Of a stretch of DNA of 64,000 nucleotides, positions 18,451-28,294 are shown one piece after another. The translations under genes and the position numbers were made by a program. This stretch comes from Clostridiaceae bacterium 14S0207 (lineage in GTDB: Bacteria; Bacillota; Clostridia; Clostridiales; Clostridiaceae). The notes beneath the pieces are model-generated. The model had not been told where the DNA came from. It searched no databases and saw only the letters and a program-made list of their open reading frames with translations. Within the stretch, counting starts at the first letter, position 1; each line of letters starts with the position of its first letter. The stretch covers positions 2,480,001 through 2,544,000 of the forward strand of contig CP026600.1 in assembly GCA_003288255.1 (NCBI GenBank), written 5' to 3'.

Positions 18451-19132
18451 AAATATCTCTCCTTTTATAAGGTATTTTATTATATTCTCTGTTAATTCTT
18501 TAACAGTTTTACAAAGGATTTTTCATTTATATTTATCTAGTATTAATTATGTATAATCCCTGAAAAAAATGTAGAAATATATATGAAATTTCTCTTTGCA
18601 TGTCTTATTATAATTAATTATGTCTGTCTTGTAAATTCATATTTTTGTCTTTTTCTTGTTTTTTTTTAATTATTTAAATTTTTATTGCATTTATTCAATT
18701 TTTTTCCTTGAATAAATATTTAACAACTCTTTTTCGAATTTAAGAAATAATGACTATTAAAAATTTCGAATTTTCCTTATTTTTTTAGTAGTTACCTTGC
18801 ATGAAATAGTTTTTTCAGAAATTTATAATTCTTGACTTACTTAGTTTATATGTATTTATAGACAACTTTGTATTTTTTACCATGAATAATCTTTAAGTTT
18901 TTGTGCATATAATTCAATTAAAAATTTTTTTAATTTTTTTTACACATTTTATTTTTTTATATGATTTTGAACTCATTTATTTAAATGTATTCTATATTTT
19001 CTATTATTTTTCATTTATTCTTTACTTTTTAATAATATTCCCATACTTCTTCTTTTTATAAGCAAAAAAGTATATGAGTATTAAAAATCTAATAACTCAT
19101 ATACTTCTACTTTTTTATTATGAAAATTTCTC
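18451..19132. other. Long A/T-rich spacer
   Basis: About 680 bp with no credible gene; roughly four fifths A/T with T-runs. It must contain the promoter of the antiporter gene on its left and holds the two-component terminator on its right (19062-19106). No riboswitch fold was recognised by eye. Confidence 0.5.
19062..19106 (-). terminator. Terminator of the two-component operon
   Basis: AAGTATATGAGT pairs with ACTCATATACTT, with a further ATTA pairing in the loop and T6 following on the minus strand. Confidence 0.85.
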
Positions 19133-19825
19133 TTACTCGATCTTATATCCAACACCCCATACTGTTTTAATATATTGAGCGTTTCTTCCATTATCCTCTA
19201 TTTTTTCTCTCAATCTTCTAATATGCACCATTACAGTATTTGCTGAATCAAAAAAGCTGTCTCCCCAAACTTTTTCATAAATTCTCTCCGCACTAAAAAC
19301 CATTCCTTTATTAATAGAAAGTAACTTCAAAATATCAAATTCTGTTGGAGTAAGTTTAATAACTCTATCATTTTTCTTAACTTCATGTTCATCTAAATAA
19401 ATCTCTAATTCACCTATATTTATGACATTTTCTTTTTTATTTGCATAATTATTTAAAACTTTATATCTTCTTAGCTGTGATTTAACCCTTGCAACTAATT
19501 CTAATGGATTAAAAGGTTTTGTAAGATAATCATCTGCGCCAGTAGAAAGTCCTAATATTTTGTCCATATCTTCACTTTTAGCTGAAAGCATAATTATAGG
19601 TATATTATTATCTTTTCTTATCTTTATACAAGTGTCTATACCATTCAAATTAGGCATCATAATATCTAAAATTATTAAATCTATTTTTTCTTTTTTTAAT
19701 ATTTCTAAAGCTTCTAAGCCATCCTTTGCCTTTATAGATTCATACCCTTCATTTTTAATATATATAGATATTAAATCACATATTTCAACTTCATCATCAA
19801 CAATTAATATCTTATTTCTTATCAC
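19133..19825 (-). CDS. OmpR/PhoB-type response regulator
   Basis: 230 residues. Receiver domain at 1-120 with phosphoacceptor Asp54 (LIILDIMMPN), acidic pocket DDE at 10-12 and Lys in LTKPF. A winged-helix DNA-binding domain occupies about 130-228 (LTPTEFDILKLLSINKG, VMVHIRRLREKI). It is translated after the kinase gene with a 23-bp gap. It controls unknown promoters in response to the partner kinase; the family includes envelope-stress and antibiotic-resistance regulators. Confidence 0.93.
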   Translation of the reverse strand: MIRNKILIVDDEVEICDLISIYIKNEGYESIKAKDGLEALEILKKEKIDLIILDIMMPNLNGIDTCIKIRKDNNIPIIMLSAKSEDMDKILGLSTGADDYLTKPFNPLELVARVKSQLRRYKVLNNYANKKENVINIGELEIYLDEHEVKKNDRVIKLTPTEFDILKLLSINKGMVFSAERIYEKVWGDSFFDSANTVMVHIRRLREKIEDNGRNAQYIKTVWGVGYKIE

Positions 19826-19848
19826 AAAATTTCACCCCTTATTGCAAT

Positions 19849-21708
19849 TTACTTGTATAATTCTACATTAAAGAAAATTCTCTCCTTTTCATACGATGCC
19901 CATATATTTCCATTATGAGCTTCAACAATACTCTTTGCAATAGCTAAACCTAAACCACTTCCCCCTGTTGAAGAATTTCTAGATTTATCACTTCTATAAA
20001 ATCTATCAAATAATTTATCTAACTCATCTTTACTTATATCATAGCACTTATTCGAAATGCTAACTACACAATGTTTTTCATCATCTTCAATATTAATTTC
20101 TATCCTTTCCTTTGGGGAACTATATTTTATTGCATTACTTAAAATATTTTCAAACACTCTAGAAATCTTATCTCCGTCAACTTCTAACATAATATTAGAC
20201 TTTTTCATTTTATCATCAATTACTATATTTTTCTCCTCACAAATAGGCTCTAACTCAACTATAAGTTGACGAATAAGTTCATTTATAGCTATTCTATTTT
20301 TATTTAATTGAGCACCTTTATTATTCATTTTTGTGAAAGCAAATAAATCTTCTATTAATACTTTTAACTTTTCTGCTTTATTATACGCTATGTTTAAATA
20401 CTCCTCTCTTTGTTTTTCATTTTCATATCTTCCTTCCTTAACAAGTCCTATATATCCCATTACAGAAGTTAAGGGAGTTCTTAAGTCATGTGAAACATTA
20501 GTAATTAATTCATTTTTAGTTTTTTCAGCTCTTCTTTCTTTTTCTATTTTATCTTTAATTTGTTCCTCCATATAGTTAATATCATAGGCTACAATAGCTA
20601 ATTCATCCTTCCCCTCTATATCTACCTTATAATCCAGATTTCCTTTAGATATTTCTCTTAAAGATTTGGATATATATTCTATATATTCAATTTTCTTCTT
20701 TGTGACTAATAAAAATATTATAATAAATACTATAAATGCAACTATGGAAGCAAAAAATTTACTCTCAGATGTATAATACACAACCTGTTCACCATGTAAA
20801 ACATTATTATACATTAAGTAATAATTCTTATTTAAAATTTTTACTGGATAAAATGCATAATATTCATTTTGTTCCTCATTACCTGATGTATAAAGTTTAT
20901 TTATAAAACCATAAACATTTACTTTATCCACAAAAGCATTACTAACTTTAAATTTTATATTACCGTCTAAATCAGTTAAAAAAACATTTGAATTTCCAGA
21001 TTCTAAAAGCCTATTTAATATTCCCTTTATTCTTATATTATTAAAATCATCACTTGAAATATATTTATTAATTTCCTCTACAGCACTTTCTATACCATTA
21101 CACCTCTGTATAATTTTTTGTATTTCTTCATCTTTAATTTCATTATGATAAAGTGAATATTTTGATGCTATAAATTCCCTTAATTGTTCTACTGAAGAAT
21201 CTGTTCCATTATTTTTATTATAAACTTCTTTAGTTAAATTTTTTAGATGTTGATAATCTCCTTTTTCTAAATAAGTAGTACCTTGTTTAAAATCCATTAA
21301 TTCTCCTAAAACATTTTTAACTTTTCTATCAATATCTTCCCTTTCTTCTTTATAACTTATATCAACATTTTTAGAAATTTTATTTCTTAGACCTCTATCA
21401 ACAAAGTAATAACTAAATGTAGAAATTATTAAACAAATTATAGTTATAGCTAAGACTTCCATCCTTAAACTAGTCATTATATATTCACGAGTATTTTCAA
21501 ATATTCTTTTTGCCTTTTCTTTTTTCATATTTATTTTTTTCTTTTTTTCGAGCCTTTTTTGTTCCTTTTTAATTTGCTTCTCTTGTTTTTTTAACTTCCT
21601 TTTATATACCCAAGTATGTTTAACTTCACTTTGATCCTTTATATATCCTTCTTCATTTACATTTTTATATATAGTTCTATCTATGTTTTCATTATTATTT
21701 AAATTCAT
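19849..21708 (-). CDS. Membrane sensor histidine kinase
   Basis: 619 residues. A lysine-rich cytoplasmic tail of about 75 residues precedes the first membrane segment (about 84-104). A roughly 210-residue extracellular sensor region and a second membrane segment (about 318-338) follow. Next come HAMP, the dimerisation helix with phosphorylated His407 (NVSHDLRTPLTS) and the ATPase domain (NAIKYS, GSGLGLAIAKS). It forms a two-component system with the next gene. The long charged KKQEKQIKKEQKRLEKKKK tail is unusual for this family. Its start lies about 85 bp downstream of the group II intron tandem's exit. Confidence 0.9.
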   Translation of the reverse strand: MNLNNNENIDRTIYKNVNEEGYIKDQSEVKHTWVYKRKLKKQEKQIKKEQKRLEKKKKINMKKEKAKRIFENTREYIMTSLRMEVLAITIICLIISTFSYYFVDRGLRNKISKNVDISYKEEREDIDRKVKNVLGELMDFKQGTTYLEKGDYQHLKNLTKEVYNKNNGTDSSVEQLREFIASKYSLYHNEIKDEEIQKIIQRCNGIESAVEEINKYISSDDFNNIRIKGILNRLLESGNSNVFLTDLDGNIKFKVSNAFVDKVNVYGFINKLYTSGNEEQNEYYAFYPVKILNKNYYLMYNNVLHGEQVVYYTSESKFFASIVAFIVFIIIFLLVTKKKIEYIEYISKSLREISKGNLDYKVDIEGKDELAIVAYDINYMEEQIKDKIEKERRAEKTKNELITNVSHDLRTPLTSVMGYIGLVKEGRYENEKQREEYLNIAYNKAEKLKVLIEDLFAFTKMNNKGAQLNKNRIAINELIRQLIVELEPICEEKNIVIDDKMKKSNIMLEVDGDKISRVFENILSNAIKYSSPKERIEINIEDDEKHCVVSISNKCYDISKDELDKLFDRFYRSDKSRNSSTGGSGLGLAIAKSIVEAHNGNIWASYEKERIFFNVELYK

Positions 21709-21792
21709 ATTATCCCTTCTTCCTTATGTACATTTTATCATTACTTATTTAAAAAAAATCTATATAAATTCTTACATTTTCTTAATATTTGA

Positions 21793-23712
21793 ATCGAGTA
21801 GGAGCTAAATAATTATTTTATTTAGCGTCCTCTCACACCACCGTACGTACCGTTCGGTATACGGCGGTTCATTAAGAATTATGTATTAGCTGATATCCTT
21901 TAGATATACTTCTGTAACCAAGGTTTTCAATATATTTGTTGTTTAAGATTGTGTCAAGAACTGGGCTTTTGGATATTCTCCAATAGCCTTTTCTTGTATT
22001 TGCGTACTCCCATGCTTTATGGGTCGGAAGACCTAGTTTTATGAGGTTTCGTCCTCTAGTTTTAACCTTTTTCCATTGTTTCCAAATACAACTTCTTAAC
22101 CTTCTTCTTATCCAACTATCTATTTTTTGTATTTTAGCGTTAGCTTTCGCTACTCCAAAATAATTAATCCATCCAATCGTTAATTGGTTAATCATGTAAA
22201 TTCTATATTCTATACTTATACCTTTATTACGATTTGTTAATTTTCTTATTTTGTTTATGAATCTTTTATATGACTTTTCATGTATCCTTATATTGGCTCC
22301 GCCTTTTACAAAATAGAATGAAAAACCAAGAAATTTTCTTCTCGTCACAAAATCTACCGCACTTTTATTTTCATTAACTCTAAGTTTTAATACATCTTCA
22401 AGTACTCTTCTTGTACTTGCCATAACTCTTATTCCTGCCTTTTTGCTTTTTACATATATATTACAATCATCTGCAAATCGACAAAATCTATGACCTCTTT
22501 TCTCAAGTTCTTTATCTACTTCATCAAGCATGATATTAGCAAGGAGTGGGCTTAGTGGACCACCTTGCGGTGTACCCTTATCAGATTTTACCTTCAATCC
22601 ATTTATCATTATTCAAGATTTAAGATACTCTCTAATTAGCCTTAATACTCTTTTATCTTTAATTTTTCTTGATAGTCTTTCCATTAATATATCATGATTA
22701 ACTTTATCAAAGAACTTTTCTAAGTCTATATCAACAACCCACTTATAACCTTCGTTAATATATTCCTTTGATTTTAATATAGCCTGTTTAGCACTTTTAT
22801 TTGGTCTAAATCCATAGCTATTATCTGAAAAGGTAGGGTCATAAATTTTATTAAGTTCTTGTGCTATTGCCTGTTGTATTAATCTATCAAGTACAGTAGG
22901 AATTCCAAGTAATCTAGTTCCACCGTCAGGTTTTGGTATTTCCACTCTCCTAACGGGTGAAGGTTTATACCTTCCCTCTAATAACTTTTGCTTAATTGTT
23001 ATCCAATTCTTAATGATAAATTCTCGAAATTCATCGGTTTTCATACCATCAATACCATGGCTTCCTTTATTAGCAACTACTCTTTTCATGGCTTTTAGCA
23101 TATTTTCTCTAGCTAAAATCATTTCAAGTAAGTTATCAGTATCATCTATTACATTGTTTTCTCTTTCTCTCTTTGCTAACGCCAAATTATTACTCTGCGC
23201 CCCTCGCTTATCTTGAAGTTCCACTTCTCCTTCCACGAGGCGACCTCTGTATTGAGTTGTCTGCTTTCCTTGTAATTTATTTGAATTATTCAAAGCTGAA
23301 AACCTCCTAATGTTCAGTCCTTCCCGCACTAAGTGCACATAGTGTGGTACTATGACCTCTGCTGACTTCTGATAGTTCAGTTACATATCACTATGTAAGT
23401 TATCATGTAGGAAATTCATCCTTTAATGATATATCTATCAGACCTCCCCAGGTAAGAACGCAATCTTTCATTCCATATATCTGCCACATATACTGTAGTA
23501 GCTTTCGGGTGATACGGACTTTGTTTTGTTATGCAAACTCATCCAGCTATAATCAGCCTCTTATGTGATTCGTATTCCTCAGACCGGAATTTTGCCCTCC
23601 GACTTCCTTCAGATTCCATCTCGCAATGGACACCCTTGTCATTGGCTAACGCCTATATCACCTTCGGCGCTCGGGACTTTCACCCTATAGATTGCGCCCA
23701 TGCTGGGCGCAC
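21793..23712 (-). mobile_element. Group II intron, downstream (older) tandem copy
   Basis: 1,920 bp, starting GTGCGCCCAGC at 23712 and ending CTCCTACTCGAT at 21793. Domain V (about 21838-21870 on the plus map) reads CCGCCGTATACC, GAAC loop, GGTACGTACGGTGG, and domain VI is the TAAATAA/TTATTTA hairpin behind it. It is 99.8 per cent identical to the upstream copy by direct reading (four differences seen). Its reverse-transcriptase frame carries a nonsense mutation. No bases separate it from the 3' end of the upstream copy. Confidence 0.93.
21872..23338 (-). pseudogene. ltrA-like: Group II intron reverse transcriptase/maturase, broken by a nonsense codon
   Basis: Same protein as the intact copy upstream, but GGA (Gly) has become TGA at 22613-22615 by a single base change. 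The frame is split into about 241 and 245 residues, with the break inside the RT fingers-palm region before the FADD catalytic motif. A Gly-Ile-Pro-Gln to Gly-Thr-Pro-Gln change follows shortly after. The C-terminal half cannot act alone, so this intron would depend on the intact maturase 2 kb away. The TGA was read directly on both strands; a sequencing error is the only alternative. Confidence 0.9.
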
Positions 23713-25632
23713 ATCGAGTAGGAGCTAAATAATTATTTTATTTAGCGTCCTCTCACACCACCGTACGTACCGTTCGGTATACGGCGGTTCATTAAGAATT
23801 ATGTATTAGCTGATATCCTTTAGATATACTTCTGTAACCAAGGTTTTCAATATATTTGTTGTTTAAGATTGTGTCAAGAACTGGGCTTTTGGATATTCTC
23901 CAATAGCCTTTTCTTGTATTTGCGTACTCCCATGCTTTATGGGTCGGAAGACCTAGTTTTATGAGGTTTCGTCCTCTAGTTTTAACCTTTTTCCATTGTT
24001 TCCAAATACAACTTCTTAACCTTCTTCTTATCCAACTATCTATTTTTTGTATTTTAGCGTTAGCTTTCGCTACTCCAAAATAATTAATCCATCCAATCGT
24101 TAATTGGTTAATCATGTAAATTCTATATTCTATACTTATACCTTTATTACGATTTGTTAATTTTCTTATTTTGTTTATGAATCTTTTATATGACTTTTCA
24201 TGTATCCTTATATTGGCTCCGCCTTTTACAAAATAGAATGAAAAACCAAGAAATTTTCTTCTCGTCACAAAATCTACCGCACTTTTATTTTCATTAACTC
24301 TAAGTTTTAATACATCTTCAAGTACTCTTCTTGTACTTGCCATAACTCTTATTCCTGCCTTTTTGCTTTTTACATATATATTACAATCATCTGCAAATCG
24401 ACAAAATCTATGACCTCTTTTCTCAAGTTCTTTATCTACTTCATCAAGCATGATATTAGCAAGGAGTGGGCTTAGTGGACCACCTTGCGGTATACCCTTA
24501 TCAGATTTTACCTTCAATCCATTTATCATTATTCCAGATTTAAGATACTCTCTAATTAGCCTTAATACTCTTTTATCTTTAATTTTTCTTGATAGTCTTT
24601 CCATTAATATATCATGATTAACTTTATCAAAGAACTTTTCTAAGTCTATATCAACAACCCACTTATAACCTTCGTTAATATATTCCTTTGATTTTAATAT
24701 AGCCTGTTTAGCACTTTTATTTGGTCTAAATCCATAGCTATTATCTGAAAAGGTAGGGTCATAAATTTTATTAAGTTCTTGTGCTATTGCCTGTTGTATT
24801 AATCTATCAAGTACAGTAGGAATTCCAAGTAATCTAGTTCCACCGTCAGGTTTTGGTATTTCCACTCTCCTAACGGGTGAAGGTTTATATCTTCCCTCTA
24901 ATAACTTTTGCTTAATTGTTATCCAATTCTTAATGATAAATTCTCGAAATTCATCGGTTTTCATACCATCAATACCATGGCTTCCTTTATTAGCAACTAC
25001 TCTTTTCATGGCTTTTAGCATATTTTCTCTAGCTAAAATCATTTCAAGTAAGTTATCAGTATCATCTATTACATTGTTTTCTCTTTCTCTCTTTGCTAAC
25101 GCCAAATTATTACTCTGCGCCCCTCGCTTATCTTGAAGTTCCACTTCTCCTTCCACGAGGCGACCTCTGTATTGAGTTGTCTGCTTTCCTTGTAATTTAT
25201 TTGAATTATTCAAAGCTGAAAACCTCCTAATGTTCAGTCCTTCCCGCACTACGTGCACATAGTGTGGTACTATGACCTCTGCTGACTTCTGATAGTTCAG
25301 TTACATATCACTATGTAAGTTATCATGTAGGAAATTCATCCTTTAATGATATATCTATCAGACCTCCCCAGGTAAGAACGCAATCTTTCATTCCATATAT
25401 CTGCCACATATACTGTAGTAGCTTTCGGGTGATACGGACTTTGTTTTGTTATGCAAACTCATCCAGCTATAATCAGCCTCTTATGTGATTCGTATTCCTC
25501 AGACCGGAATTTTGCCCTCCGACTTCCTTCAGATTCCATCTCGCAATGGACACCCTTGTCATTGGCTAACGCCTATATCACCTTCGGCGCTCGGGACTTT
25601 CACCCTATAGATTGCGCCCATGCTGGGCGCAC
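23713..25632 (-). mobile_element. Group II intron, upstream (intact) tandem copy
   Basis: 1,920 bp from GTGCG at 25632 to CGAT at 23713. Its 5' exon is the U-tract of a rho-independent terminator (TTTTTTTAT), the insertion habit of class C introns. The first domain begins GTGCGCCCAGCATGGGCGCA. The maturase frame is in domain IV and domain V-VI lie at about 23741-23790. It is followed immediately by a second copy, so the pair is a tandem direct repeat. Splicing order and activity are inferred. Confidence 0.93.
23792..25213 (-). CDS. ltrA-like: Group II intron reverse transcriptase/maturase, intact
   Basis: About 473 residues from a TTG at 25211-25213, chosen because AGGAGG lies 9 bases ahead; an in-frame GTG at 25258 would add 15 residues but has no such site. 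RT blocks are present: GTRLLGIPTVLDRLIQQAI, DIDLEKFFDKVNH, GIPQGGPLSPLLANI and the catalytic FADD (RFADDCNIY, in place of YADD). The maturase domain X (IGWINYFGVAK) and a C-terminal GKGYWRI-like GIIM segment follow. No HNH endonuclease domain is visible, as expected for introns that use terminators as targets. It splices and mobilises its own intron and might serve the broken copy in trans. Confidence 0.93.
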   Translation of the reverse strand: MNNSNKLQGKQTTQYRGRLVEGEVELQDKRGAQSNNLALAKRERENNVIDDTDNLLEMILARENMLKAMKRVVANKGSHGIDGMKTDEFREFIIKNWITIKQKLLEGRYKPSPVRRVEIPKPDGGTRLLGIPTVLDRLIQQAIAQELNKIYDPTFSDNSYGFRPNKSAKQAILKSKEYINEGYKWVVDIDLEKFFDKVNHDILMERLSRKIKDKRVLRLIREYLKSGIMINGLKVKSDKGIPQGGPLSPLLANIMLDEVDKELEKRGHRFCRFADDCNIYVKSKKAGIRVMASTRRVLEDVLKLRVNENKSAVDFVTRRKFLGFSFYFVKGGANIRIHEKSYKRFINKIRKLTNRNKGISIEYRIYMINQLTIGWINYFGVAKANAKIQKIDSWIRRRLRSCIWKQWKKVKTRGRNLIKLGLPTHKAWEYANTRKGYWRISKSPVLDTILNNKYIENLGYRSISKGYQLIHNS

Positions 25633-25633
25633 A

Positions 25634-25670
25634 TAAAAAAAGAAGATACCCAAATTATTGAGTATCTTCT
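25634..25670 (-). terminator. Terminator used as intron insertion site
   Basis: AGAAGATAC pairs with GTATCTTCT, followed by seven T and then the intron 5' end at 25632. It terminates the cysteine-rich gene upstream and is at the same time the 5' exon of the intron. Confidence 0.9.
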
Positions 25671-25707
25671 CTATTTCGACTAACTCTAATAGTGTTGTAT
25701 TTTGGGG

Positions 25708-25965
25708 CTAGTCTTCTCCACAACATCCTCCACAATCACATGATCCTCCACAACATGAATCACTTGATTTTGGACAATCTGCACACATATACAATACTTC
25801 CTCAGGATTTATATAATAGCATTTTCCACATTTATCCCTAAGAACTAAAAATGGTCCACACATTTTAATAAATTGTCCTTTTACACATTTATTTTGAAAG
25901 ACTACTGTTACCATCTTACACTCGTATTCACACCCACAAAAACATTGACTAAAATCATAACTCAT
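25708..25965 (-). CDS. Cysteine-rich small protein, copy 1
   Basis: 85 residues from the ATG at 25965 (GGAGGAG 7 bases before); a longer frame from 26046 lacks a ribosome site. The core CFCGCEYECK, KCVKGQFIKMCGPFLVLRDKCGKCYYINPEEVLYMCADCPK is shared with the next gene. The tail CCGGSCDCGGCCGED is extra. The repeated strand-like pattern (VKGxFI, FLVLRDK, CYYIxPEEVLY) resembles small Sm-like or DUF2642-type beta barrels of spore-coat proteins. Spore coat or metal binding is a guess; I do not recognise the family. Confidence 0.7.
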   Translation of the reverse strand: MSYDFSQCFCGCEYECKMVTVVFQNKCVKGQFIKMCGPFLVLRDKCGKCYYINPEEVLYMCADCPKSSDSCCGGSCDCGGCCGED

Positions 25966-26082
25966 AAATTTACTCCTCCTATTAAAGTTTTTAACGTAAG
26001 TTTCTATAATTCTCATAAGTTCAAATTGAGGGAACCTAATTTTCAAAATTTATGGAGAAAATCAATATATTTTCAATTTAGA

Positions 26083-26115
26083 TTAATCAGGGTACTATTA
26101 AGGTACCCTAATTAA
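26083..26115. terminator. Hairpin behind cysteine-rich gene 2
   Basis: TTAATCAGGGTAC pairs with GTACCCTAATTAA nearly perfectly, 16 bp after the stop codon of the gene at 26131. The trailing T-run is weak, so it is a terminator or an mRNA-stabilising stem. Confidence 0.55.
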
Positions 26116-26130
26116 CACCTTTACTACAAA

Positions 26131-26349
26131 TTAACAACAAGGATTACAAGATGGTTTTGGACAATCGGCTACCATATAAAGTATTTTTTCTGGATTTACG
26201 TAGTAACATTTTCCACATTTATCTCTTAAAACTAAGAAATCTCCACACATTTCTATAAATTTGCCTTTAACACATCTATTATTAAAGACACATGTAACCC
26301 ATTTACAAGTATACTCGCATCCACAGAAACATTTTGAAAAATCGTACAT
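26131..26349 (-). CDS. Cysteine-rich small protein, copy 2
   Basis: 72 residues starting MYDFSKCFCGCEYTCK; about two thirds identical to the 85-residue neighbour, including the RDKCGKCYYVNPEKILYM block. It ends in PSCNPCC without the long cysteine tail. ATG is preceded by GGAGGG at 5 bases. The two genes are a tandem duplication separated by 165 bp, each with its own ribosome site. Eleven cysteines in 72 residues suggest disulfide cross-linking or metal binding. Confidence 0.7.
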   Translation of the reverse strand: MYDFSKCFCGCEYTCKWVTCVFNNRCVKGKFIEMCGDFLVLRDKCGKCYYVNPEKILYMVADCPKPSCNPCC

Positions 26350-26588
26350 AAAAATCCCTCCATTTATTCTTTTCTAATCTTTTGCTTAATAGAAATCTTA
26401 TTTAATTTCTATCTAATACCAATATATTCTTTAATTAAAAAAGTGTGCTATGTAGATTATTTTTTTTATAATTGTAAATAATTATGGATAATATGCCTAT
26501 TTTTATATCTTTTTAGTAACATTCTTGTGTTATACTTATAATAAATTTTAGGCATTAGTTTTTATACTATATCATGTTGGAGGTAGCT

Positions 26589-27377
26589 ATGAATTTAAGT
26601 AATTTTTTAAAAGATTTTTACCTTTTTGCCTATTACTATATAATTTATGCCCATTTAGGATGGTGGTTAGAAACCATTTATGCCACTTTTAAGGAAAAGA
26701 AATTTATAAATAGAGGATTTTTATTTGGTCCATTTTGTTCAATGTATGGATTTGGTGCCGTAAGTCTTATATATTTTCTAACTCCATTTGAAAATAACTT
26801 ATTCTTACTCTTCATTATAGGAGTTATTATAACTACTGTACTTGAATACATCACAGGATATATGTTAGAAAAAAGTTTTAATACAACTTGGTGGGATTAC
26901 AGTAAAGAACCTTTGAATCTTCATGGTAGAATTTGTCTATCATTTTCATTACTATGGGGTGGTATCTCTGTAATTTTAATTAAAATAATTAATCCTATTT
27001 TTAATAAGTATTCCTATATTACTAATACTTTCTATGGAAAAATCATATTATCTATAATATTGGTATCAATGTTATTAGATTTTATATTAACTTTAATTTC
27101 TATAACTAAATTTAATTACTTATTAGATGAATTTAAAACTTTGCATGAAGAATTCAAAACTAAATTAGATATAAGAGAAAAATTGGAATCAACTCATTTG
27201 GAGGAACAAAAAATTTGGCAGGAATTTAAACTAAGATATGAATATATTTATAAAAAGCTTCAAAAAAGATATTCTAGATATTTAAATGCATTCCCTAAAT
27301 ATACATCAGGTAATTTAAAAAGCTTTAAAGATGACTTTAAGAAAAAAATACATTCTAAATTTAAAACAAACAAATAA
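26589..27377 (+). CDS. Membrane protein of the CmpB (putative ABC transporter type IV) family
   Basis: 262 residues from the ATG at 26589, which follows GGAGG by 5 bases; an ATG 15 bases earlier overlaps that site. The N-terminal half has about five membrane segments with the family pattern HLGWWLETIYATFKEKKFINRGFLFGPFCSMYG, shown here in pieces: GWWLETIY and NRGFLFGPFC. The last 75 residues are a charged, coiled-coil-like cytoplasmic tail. Function of the family is not known; the ABC label is from domain databases and unproven. Confidence 0.82.
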   Translation: MNLSNFLKDFYLFAYYYIIYAHLGWWLETIYATFKEKKFINRGFLFGPFCSMYGFGAVSLIYFLTPFENNLFLLFIIGVIITTVLEYITGYMLEKSFNTTWWDYSKEPLNLHGRICLSFSLLWGGISVILIKIINPIFNKYSYITNTFYGKIILSIILVSMLLDFILTLISITKFNYLLDEFKTLHEEFKTKLDIREKLESTHLEEQKIWQEFKLRYEYIYKKLQKRYSRYLNAFPKYTSGNLKSFKDDFKKKIHSKFKTNK

Positions 27378-27409
27378 TACTATGGCATTATATTATATTA
27401 CAAAGGAGC

Positions 27410-28243
27410 ATGACTATCATGAAAACACCTAAGTTGATTAAAATTTGTCAATATATGTATCATTTACACAGAAGAAATTTTAAAATATATTTAAAACCAC
27501 GAAGTATACCACATACTCAAGAAGTCTGTAAAAATTCTATTCATTGGGTAGGTCATGCTACTACCATAATAAATATAAATAATAAAATTATAGTAACAGA
27601 TCCTGTAACTAGCCTATACCTAGGACAGATGAAAAGACTGGTAAATCCATCTATAAATCTTTCAAAAATGAAAATTGATTATATCTTAATTTCTCATGGT
27701 CACATGGATCACCTAGATATATCTACCCTAAAAAAAATAGATAAATCAGTTAAAATAATTTGTCCAAAACAATATAAAAAATTATTACAATTAATTGGCT
27801 TTCAAAGTATTTTTTCAATTAATGAAAATCAAAAATTCACTGATGGAGAATTAACTATTGAAGCATATAAAGCTAATCATGATGGTAAACGATATGCTTT
27901 AGGAAGGTATAGTTTATCTAATTCATATTTAATAAAAGATAAAAATAAGTCTGTATTTTTTGCTGGTGATACAGCTTTAACAGAAAACTTTAAAAATATT
28001 AAAAGTGATATTGCATTAATGCCTGTTGGATGTTATAAACCAAAAGAATTTGAGCATATGCACTGCAATCCTGTTCAATCATATGAAATGTTTAAAATGA
28101 TGAATAGTAAATTAATGATTCCTATCCATTATAAAACATATATTTTAGCTCAAGATGAAGATGAAGAAACTATACAAATACTAAATTCTATAAACCGTGG
28201 TGATATTAAAATCATAGAAATAGGAGAAACTATAAAATTCTAA
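27410..28243 (+). CDS. Metallo-beta-lactamase-fold hydrolase
   Basis: About 277 residues (275 if the second ATG at 27419 is used, which sits 10 bases from AAGGAG). Motifs: HWVGHATTII near the N-terminus, the zinc-binding HGHMDH (about 100-105), GDTALTE for the bridging aspartate and IPIHYKTY near the end. This pattern is that of the UlaG/YtnP-like lactone or phosphodiester hydrolases with N-acyl-phosphatidylethanolamine phospholipase-D-like features. The substrate is unknown. It is followed by a CPBP protease gene. Confidence 0.85.
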   Translation: MTIMKTPKLIKICQYMYHLHRRNFKIYLKPRSIPHTQEVCKNSIHWVGHATTIININNKIIVTDPVTSLYLGQMKRLVNPSINLSKMKIDYILISHGHMDHLDISTLKKIDKSVKIICPKQYKKLLQLIGFQSIFSINENQKFTDGELTIEAYKANHDGKRYALGRYSLSNSYLIKDKNKSVFFAGDTALTENFKNIKSDIALMPVGCYKPKEFEHMHCNPVQSYEMFKMMNSKLMIPIHYKTYILAQDEDEETIQILNSINRGDIKIIEIGETIKF

Positions 28244-28294
28244 ACTTTTCTATTTTATGATATAATAATTTTAACTTTTAGGGAGGTGTCCGTA

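Noticed and set aside
18451-19132. Riboswitch or T-box leader for the amino-acid antiporters.
   Set aside because: No T-box core, lysine-riboswitch or other recognisable conserved motif could be found by reading; only A/T-rich sequence.
23531-25636. Two plus-strand frames (23531-23728, 25451-25636) repeated in both introns.
   Set aside because: They are antisense to the structured domain I RNA of the group II introns; the repetition comes from the intron duplication.
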